In this document: positions 58,802-64,000 of the stretch, in pieces
Layout of the letters: each line of letters starts with the position of its first letter
Position numbering within the stretch: position 1 is the stretch's first letter
Origin: Bacillus sp. 491mf
GTDB taxonomy: Bacteria; Bacillota; Bacilli; Bacillales; Bacillaceae_G
Direction: 5' to 3'
NCBI RefSeq assembly: GCF_900112415.1
Contig: NZ_FOLV01000019.1
Location: 1 to 64,000, forward strand
DNA length: 64,000 nucleotides
Program-made: the position numbers and the translations under genes
The notes under the pieces: model-generated
Database searches by the model: none
What the model was told of the DNA's origin: nothing
What the model saw: only the letters and a program-made list of their open reading frames with translations

Positions 58802-59509
58802 TTATTTCTCCTGAACCAGCTTGTATCCGAGGCCACGGACCGTTAATAAAAATTGCGGTTGACTTGGATCTTCTTCAATTCGTTCTCGAATTCGTCTTAC
58901 ATGGACAGATACGGTATTATCATCTACGTAATGGGTAAATCCCCAAACGGCTTCTAGAAGTTCGGATTTTGAGAATACTTTGTTTGGGTGTTTGCACAAA
59001 TACAATAAAAGTAAATATACTTGGGTCGGGCAAGAAACTGGCTGACCGTTCACAAATAATTCTCCTTTGTCTTCATCTATTAAAAACCTTCCGAAGTTAT
59101 ATTGCTTCTTCTTGTTAAGGATTCGTGAAGTTTCTACGGATGAAGTTCTACGAAAATGTGCTTTAATTCTCGCTGCAATCTCGAGTGGGTTAAATGGCTT
59201 TGTGACGTAATCATCTCCACCAATCGCAAATCCAGTTAAGACGTCAAGATCCGATACTTTAGCTGTTAAAAATAAAATATAGGCATTTGAAATTGCACGG
59301 ATTTTGGGGCATAATTCAAATCCACTATAATCAGGAAGCATAACATCTAGCACAATCATATCAATTGAATTTTTTTCTAGAATTGCTAAAGCATCTGTAG
59401 CTGTATGTGCAGTATAAATATGGTTGAATCCTTCTTTTCTTAACACCATTTCAATCATTTTTACAATAGCTTTTTCGTCGTCTACAAGCAAAATACTTTT
59501 GTTTTCCAT
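58802..59509 (-). CDS. OmpR-family response regulator
   Basis: The 235-residue protein has a receiver domain with DDE near the start, the phosphorylated aspartate in IVLDVMLPDYSG (about residue 54) and the lysine in DYVTKPFNPLE. The C-terminal winged helix carries KVFSKSELLEAVWGF, VSVHVRRIRERI and TVRGLGYKL. It is expressed with the kinase downstream. The regulated genes are unknown; nearby candidates are the exporter and the DUF418 gene. Confidence 0.92.
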   Translation of the reverse strand: MENKSILLVDDEKAIVKMIEMVLRKEGFNHIYTAHTATDALAILEKNSIDMIVLDVMLPDYSGFELCPKIRAISNAYILFLTAKVSDLDVLTGFAIGGDDYVTKPFNPLEIAARIKAHFRRTSSVETSRILNKKKQYNFGRFLIDEDKGELFVNGQPVSCPTQVYLLLLYLCKHPNKVFSKSELLEAVWGFTHYVDDNTVSVHVRRIRERIEEDPSQPQFLLTVRGLGYKLVQEK

Positions 59510-59662
59510 CCTTATCCACCTCGGTAACTATATTAGCATACGAACATTACGAGAACTTGAACGGAAGTAAAAAAGGTTTATGAAATGGTAATCTCTTGTT
59601 TCGCTAATGGAAAGGTTAAAATTGTAAATTAAAAGTAGCAAAAACATGTAAGGGGATAAAAA

Positions 59663-60865
59663 ATGGATAAATATCGAGTTTCTACAGTTGATGGTATAAG
59701 GGGATTTAGTTTATTAGGTATACTGTTGGCTAATATGTTGATTTTTCAGTACGGAATATTTGGTAAGGATGAAATTAATTTTTATTCATTATCTGCGACA
59801 GATTTAGGAGCTTATAAAGCTGTAAAGGTTCTAATAGAAGGTAGTTTCATGCCTATTTTTACATTTTTATTTGGTTATTCAATGATCAAAATGAAGGAGA
59901 GTCTTGAACGAAAAGGGGTAAAAGTAAAACGATATTTTGTAAGACGCTTTTTCTTTCTTTTTGCTCTTGGATTGTTACACGCTCATTTTTTATGGGAAGG
60001 AGACATTCTTTCCTTTTACGGATTGATGGGTTTTTTCCTATTGTTATTTTTAAATCGCAAGAAAAAAACATTGATAGTTTGGGGAATTATTTTATTAGTG
60101 CTTACTTCACTTATGGGATATGGACATATGGAAGAGACGGCCAAGGAAAAAGAAAAGATGTCCCATTATATTGAAAAAACGAAGAAAGTTTATGGAAGTG
60201 GAAGTTATGCAGAAATTAAAGACCATCGACTCAATGAAGATCCGTTAGATTTGCCGGATGCGTTTTACTTATTTGCTTTATTGTTTTTACCATTTATGTC
60301 TGCACCATTGTTTTTATTCGGGATGTATGCGGCAAAGGTAAATTGGTTCGCGAATCCGATAAAGGAGCGATCGTTGTATAGGAAAGGGATTTTTATATTT
60401 CTCCCAATCGGTCTTGTTTTAAAACTGATGCCTTATCTTGCGCCTGAAAATGATTGGATAGGTGTAGGTGATATGCTCGGAAAGAATTTGTTGTCACTTG
60501 GGTATATTTTTCTGTTTGCCTATTTTTATACAAAATTACCTAAACGGATGCTTCGAGGAGCCTTTGAAAATATCGGAAAACTGTCGCTGACGAACTATTT
60601 AATGCAAACAGTTATTTGTACATCTATTTTTTATGGATATGGTCTGGGGCAATTTGGTAAGATGGGTATGATTTTGAGCGTTATTTTAGCAATTGCTATT
60701 TATGCTACTCAAGCAGTTGCTAGTCATTATTACTTGAGAAGATTTAATAGAGGGCCAGTAGAAACATTGTTAAGAATGTGGACGAATTTTTCGTGGAATG
60801 GTCATGCTCAGGGGAAAGAAGTGTTAACTGTAAAAGAAGGCTCTCGTAAAGTTGAAGGGATATAA
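59663..60865 (+). CDS. DUF418 membrane protein
   Basis: The 400-residue protein has eight to ten membrane segments. It starts with the family pattern STVDGIRGFSLLGILLANM, has FTFLFGYSMIKMKES and ends with the DUF418 domain GKLSLTNYLMQTVICTSIFY and PVETLLRMWT. It belongs to a group related to acyltransferase-like membrane proteins, but its function is unknown. It is divergent from the two-component genes. The start follows AAGGGGAT. Confidence 0.83.
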   Translation: MDKYRVSTVDGIRGFSLLGILLANMLIFQYGIFGKDEINFYSLSATDLGAYKAVKVLIEGSFMPIFTFLFGYSMIKMKESLERKGVKVKRYFVRRFFFLFALGLLHAHFLWEGDILSFYGLMGFFLLLFLNRKKKTLIVWGIILLVLTSLMGYGHMEETAKEKEKMSHYIEKTKKVYGSGSYAEIKDHRLNEDPLDLPDAFYLFALLFLPFMSAPLFLFGMYAAKVNWFANPIKERSLYRKGIFIFLPIGLVLKLMPYLAPENDWIGVGDMLGKNLLSLGYIFLFAYFYTKLPKRMLRGAFENIGKLSLTNYLMQTVICTSIFYGYGLGQFGKMGMILSVILAIAIYATQAVASHYYLRRFNRGPVETLLRMWTNFSWNGHAQGKEVLTVKEGSRKVEGI

Positions 60866-61011
60866 TAATCCGTATATGTTCCACGTTAGAGTTTAGGATA
60901 TATTCACTAGGATGTTATAATTTAGTAAAAATAGCGTGATGTTATTAATGTAAATGTTTCTATACACTAATTAAAAGTAGTATTGAATATTTTTCAGCAA
61001 AGGAGAGTAGT

Positions 61012-61233
61012 ATGCTACATAAGATTAAGTTTTATGTAATTGGATGTCTAGCGAGTGTAATTATTGGAGCGATTATGACTGGATTCAATATATTGTTTGG
61101 GACTATTTACCGAATAATAAAGGGGAAAGAGTTACATGTTAACATGACATCTGCTCTTATCATTTTTAGTATCGTTTCTATTATTGGTTTTGTAAGTATT
61201 TTAAAAAAAGGTCCTAGCATTCTCGAAAAATAG
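61012..61233 (+). CDS. Small two-helix membrane protein of unknown function
   Basis: The 73-residue product has two membrane segments (about residues 9-29 and 46-65) with a basic loop (YRIIKGKELH) between. An AAAGGAGAG ribosome site lies seven bases before the ATG, which supports translation. I do not recognise a family. The 170 bases after it contain no gene. Confidence 0.6.
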   Translation: MLHKIKFYVIGCLASVIIGAIMTGFNILFGTIYRIIKGKELHVNMTSALIIFSIVSIIGFVSILKKGPSILEK

Positions 61234-61405
61234 GATATTAAATTTTTTACTCGTCAGAGCGTGCCGCAAAACGTATCCTTTATACAAACAATGTGCATAA
61301 AAAAGCTTGCTTTCTTACGTTTGATAATAGACATAATTCAATCCTAGGAAGGAAGACAAACTATCATTATGATTTCTTATATTACGTATGCACTACAAGC
61401 AGTTT

Positions 61406-61639
61406 TTAGATCATGACTATGAGTCGTTCATCTACGAATGCACCGATCATGAGTCCATTTCCGCTTAATATATTTTGAAACTCTTCTAATGTAAGAGGCT
61501 GTAAGTTTTCTTTGTTTTCTAGTGCTTCAATGACATCATCTTGTACGGATAAGAGTTGCTCGGTGTGCTCTGAAGATAATGATGTAACTTTGAATGGTTG
61601 CCCGATTTGTTTCAATGTTCCTTCATAAAGAATGTTCAT
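61406..61639 (-). pseudogene. GNAT N-acyltransferase, truncated after the first third
   Basis: The frame begins MNILYEGTLKQIGQPFKVTS with AAAGGAGA upstream, 12 bases after the racemase stop, so it belongs to that operon. It follows the start of a GNAT protein up to MIGAFVDERLI, then reads VMI and stops after 77 residues. The acetyl/succinyl-CoA-binding core is absent, and no GNAT sequence was seen in the next 170 bases. In the D-to-L amino acid pathway a GNAT succinyltransferase acts before the racemase. Confidence 0.7.
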
Positions 61640-61651
61640 GCTGGGTCTCCT

Positions 61652-62761
61652 TTAGTGGATGACGTCTTGAAAAACAGTTAATTCATTGAGTACCTCTTCA
61701 TCAATATCAACACCTAGTCCAGGTTTTTCTGCTAGGCGAATAAACGGTACGTCGTAAGATAGATTTCCAATGTCTTTTGTGAATTTTAATGGTCCTGTTA
61801 GTTCGACGCTTGTAATGATCTTTTTAGAAAAAGCGACATGGAATCCTGCGGAAGAGGCAACAGAGGATTCGACCATAGAACCAATTTGACACTCTATTTC
61901 AGCTAGTTCTGCTTGATGGGCTAGTTTGACAGCTGGGTAGATGCCGCCGCATTTCATTAGTTTAATGTTTACTTTATCAGCTGCTTGTTTTTGAATAATT
62001 TGGCGCATTTCCCGTGGTCCTTTTAATCCTTCGTCGATCATAAGCGAAAGATCTGTTTTTGAGCGAATGTAAGCCATCGCGTCAATATCGTCAGCGATAA
62101 CAGGCTGTTCAATCCAGTCGATGTCTAAATGTTTCAGAGAACGTAATGCAGTTAGCGTTGTAGCACTGTTTTTCCAGCCTTGGTTTACGTCGATGCGAAT
62201 GGCGATATCATTTCCGACTCGTTCACGTACAGCTTCAATTCTTTCCACATCTTCTTTCACATCTGTGCCGACTTTCATTTTAAAAGAGCGGTATCCTTTG
62301 TTCAGCATAGAATTTGCTTCTTCTGCCATATGTTCCGGCGTATCAATGCTTAATACATGCGTAATGGGGAATTCTTCATGATAGCGACCGCCAATGAGTT
62401 GATAGACAGGTTGTCCAAGTTTTTTACCCATTATGTCAAAGCAAGCGATATCAAGTGCAGCTTTGGCAGTAGGTACACCGTAAATAGTTTGGTTCATGGT
62501 GTCATGTATTTTCTCGATATTCATTGGATTCTTACCCAATAAAGTAGGAGCTAATGTGTGTTTTACAATATGAAAGGTGCTTTCCCACGTTTCACCTGTA
62601 ACATGCTCGTCAGCGACTCCTTCTCCGTAACCGACAATGCCTTCATCTGTTTCGAGTTTGACAATAATAGAAGGCATATCTGGATAGGTGCCATAGCTGA
62701 CAATAAACGGATTTTGAAGTGGTAAACGAATGGCGTAAATATGAATGGCTGTTATTTTCAT
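61652..62761 (-). CDS. Enolase-superfamily N-succinylamino-acid (Arg/Lys-type) racemase
   Basis: The 369-residue protein has the muconate-lactonizing-type barrel. It shows the catalytic lysine in KMKVGTD, metal ligands in RIDVNQGW, DWIEQPV and MIDEG, and the second lysine in NIKLMKCGG. The locus and sequence fit the B. cereus enzyme described as N-succinyl-Arg/Lys racemase (BC0371), although dipeptide epimerases are close relatives. A truncated GNAT gene follows it, and a divergent M20 hydrolase gene lies on its other side. Confidence 0.85.
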   Translation of the reverse strand: MKITAIHIYAIRLPLQNPFIVSYGTYPDMPSIIVKLETDEGIVGYGEGVADEHVTGETWESTFHIVKHTLAPTLLGKNPMNIEKIHDTMNQTIYGVPTAKAALDIACFDIMGKKLGQPVYQLIGGRYHEEFPITHVLSIDTPEHMAEEANSMLNKGYRSFKMKVGTDVKEDVERIEAVRERVGNDIAIRIDVNQGWKNSATTLTALRSLKHLDIDWIEQPVIADDIDAMAYIRSKTDLSLMIDEGLKGPREMRQIIQKQAADKVNIKLMKCGGIYPAVKLAHQAELAEIECQIGSMVESSVASSAGFHVAFSKKIITSVELTGPLKFTKDIGNLSYDVPFIRLAEKPGLGVDIDEEVLNELTVFQDVIH

Positions 62762-62895
62762 TGAAAAGACCCCTTTCTGTTTACAATGTTTTTATGAATT
62801 TAGGGTAGCTGATGTAATTTTCTTTTTCGGTGTCTTCTCATAATTATATTTTAAAATAAATATATGGACAATTACGAATTATCAGTGTTTCCCTC

Positions 62896-62924
62896 TTGAC
62901 ATTTACAAGAATATTGAATATGTT
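62896..62924 (+). promoter_or_regulatory. Candidate promoter of the M20 gene
   Basis: TTGACA at 62896-62901 and TATGTT at 62919-62924 are 17 bases apart in the divergent region. Confidence 0.45.
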
Positions 62925-63017
62925 TTTGGGAAACATGATTGTTATGAATAATAAGGCCTTTTAGCATTTTATACATCTTAAGAGAGTGGCTGCGATGTGA
63001 GAAGGGAGAGCACAACA

Positions 63018-64000
63018 GTGAAAAAAGTAGATTTGCAGGATCGGTTAAGCGGAATTTTTCAACATTTACATGAGAATCCTGAAGTGAGCTGGAAAGAGTA
63101 TAATACGACTGCCTACATTGCGAAATTCTTAGAGGGAGAAGGCATTTCCTATAAAACGTTTGATGATTGTCCTGGTGTAATTGCAGAAATGGGAAGCGGG
63201 AAACCGATTGTCGCGGTTCGAGGTGATATGGACGCGTTATGGCAAGAAGTAGATGGAGAGTTTAAAGCAAATCATTCATGCGGTCATGATGCGCATATGA
63301 CGGTTGTGATGGGGCTCATTTTACAGTTAAAACAGGCAAATTGGCAGACAGGAACAGTTCGCTTTATTTTCCAGCCTGCAGAAGAAAAGGGAAGCGGAGC
63401 TCTGAAAATGGTGGAGAAAGGCGTTGTAGATGACGTTGATTTCTTATTTGGCATTCACTTACGACCAATAGAGGAATTATCATTGAAGCAGGCAGCCCCA
63501 TCAATTCGGCACGGAGCAGCTGACTTTTTAGAAGCTCATATTGCTGGAACGGACGCTCACGGCGCACGGCCACATCAAGGTACGAACGCAATTGATGTCA
63601 TTACGATGATTAATATAGGATTAAAAAATATATGGTTTTCGCCGCAATATTCTTATTCCGTTAAAATGACGCGATGCCAAGCAGGCGGTGAGAGTTTAAA
63701 TATCATTCCTGGGAATGCCCATTTTGCCTTGGATGTAAGGGCAGAAAATAATGGATTGTTGGAAGATCTAAAGAAAAAGATAGAACAAGTAATTCAATCA
63801 GCCGAATCAATGGGTATAAAGATTTCTTACGATTGGGTCGATTATGTACCTGGAGCAGTAGTATCAGAAGAAGCGGAACAGTTTCTTCGTAAGGGAATTT
63901 TGCAGACATATGGAGTAGAGGGCTGCACCGCACCGCTTCGCACAGCGGGAAGTGATGATTTTCATTATTATACGGTGAAAAAGCCTCATTTAAAGGCAGT
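63018..64000 (+). CDS. M20-family amidohydrolase, cut by the window edge
   Basis: The open frame of 327 codons runs off the right edge. It has AVRGDMDALWQE, the metal-binding NHSCGHDAHMTVVMG, QPAEEKGSGALKMVEKG and a dimerisation domain with HIAGTDAHGARPHQGTNAID, as in M20D amino-acylases. Start is GTG after AAGGGAGAGC. Next to an N-succinylamino-acid racemase it may hydrolyse N-succinyl-L-amino acids; this role is inferred from context. Confidence 0.85.
   Translation, partial: MKKVDLQDRLSGIFQHLHENPEVSWKEYNTTAYIAKFLEGEGISYKTFDDCPGVIAEMGSGKPIVAVRGDMDALWQEVDGEFKANHSCGHDAHMTVVMGLILQLKQANWQTGTVRFIFQPAEEKGSGALKMVEKGVVDDVDFLFGIHLRPIEELSLKQAAPSIRHGAADFLEAHIAGTDAHGARPHQGTNAIDVITMINIGLKNIWFSPQYSYSVKMTRCQAGGESLNIIPGNAHFALDVRAENNGLLEDLKKKIEQVIQSAESMGIKISYDWVDYVPGAVVSEEAEQFLRKGILQTYGVEGCTAPLRTAGSDDFHYYTVKKPHLKA

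Overview
The window is a chromosomal stretch of a Bacillus cereus-group bacterium (B. cereus / thuringiensis / anthracis type). The evidence is the AT-rich low-GC Firmicute base composition, strong AGGAGG-type ribosome binding sites, the gene order purEKBCSQLFMNHD, pcrB-pcrA-ligA-camS, gatCAB-dgkB and gabT-gabR-gabD, and several interspersed repeats that resemble the bcr repeats of this group. No rRNA, tRNA or CRISPR array was seen.

Layout. 1-330 is the tail of an IS200/IS605-type TnpB gene and its right-end hairpin. 389-13728 is the purine operon: PurR-type operator, promoter, guanine-class riboswitch with terminator, then twelve pur genes, mostly with 4-17 base overlaps, making IMP from PRPP. 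The last gene, purD, sits between two copies of a GC-richer repeat, followed by a decayed amino-acid permease tail. 14249-15856 holds an SPFH membrane protein with a small ribbon-helix-helix protein downstream, headed by a near-perfect 32-bp palindrome, and a small membrane protein. 16050-22197 is the replication/repair and lipid cluster pcrB-pcrA-ligA-camS. 22457-29964 carries a TauE-type exporter, rocA (proline/arginine catabolism), small membrane proteins, a cysteine hydrolase, and an ArsA-type ATPase operon next to a MarR regulator; identical half-sites lie in front of both.

30109-34629 is gatCAB plus dgkB. 35120-38174 has a cysteine desulfidase and an MFS transporter whose upstream ArsR-type regulator is a pseudogene although its palindrome is intact. 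38608-43310 is the GABA degradation locus, with a consensus sigma-54 promoter and its enhancer-binding activator. 43356-48833 (minus strand) has an M29 aminopeptidase, a tandem pair of polysaccharide-deacetylase lipoproteins, and an ECF sigma / anti-sigma pair. 48960-50416 is nupC under a second guanine-class riboswitch, so purine synthesis and nucleoside uptake appear to share ligand control. 50556-56978 has rlmCD, a Dus-type enzyme, DUF1456 and YgjP-type genes and an EmrB-type exporter. 57055-61233 has a two-component system and membrane proteins.

61406-64000 is an N-succinylamino-acid racemase locus: a truncated GNAT gene, the racemase, and a divergent M20 hydrolase running off the window. 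These are the three families of the known D-to-L amino acid conversion pathway, but the GNAT gene is broken here.

Intergenic DNA is unusually structured. There are about eight bcr1-like repeats, three copies of a CGCCGATATAT repeat, and two copies of a two-hairpin element with a compensatory base change. One of these two sits inside a terminator stem, and the other has been interrupted by a further GC-rich repeat. There are also several very long perfect inverted repeats with no obvious partner gene.
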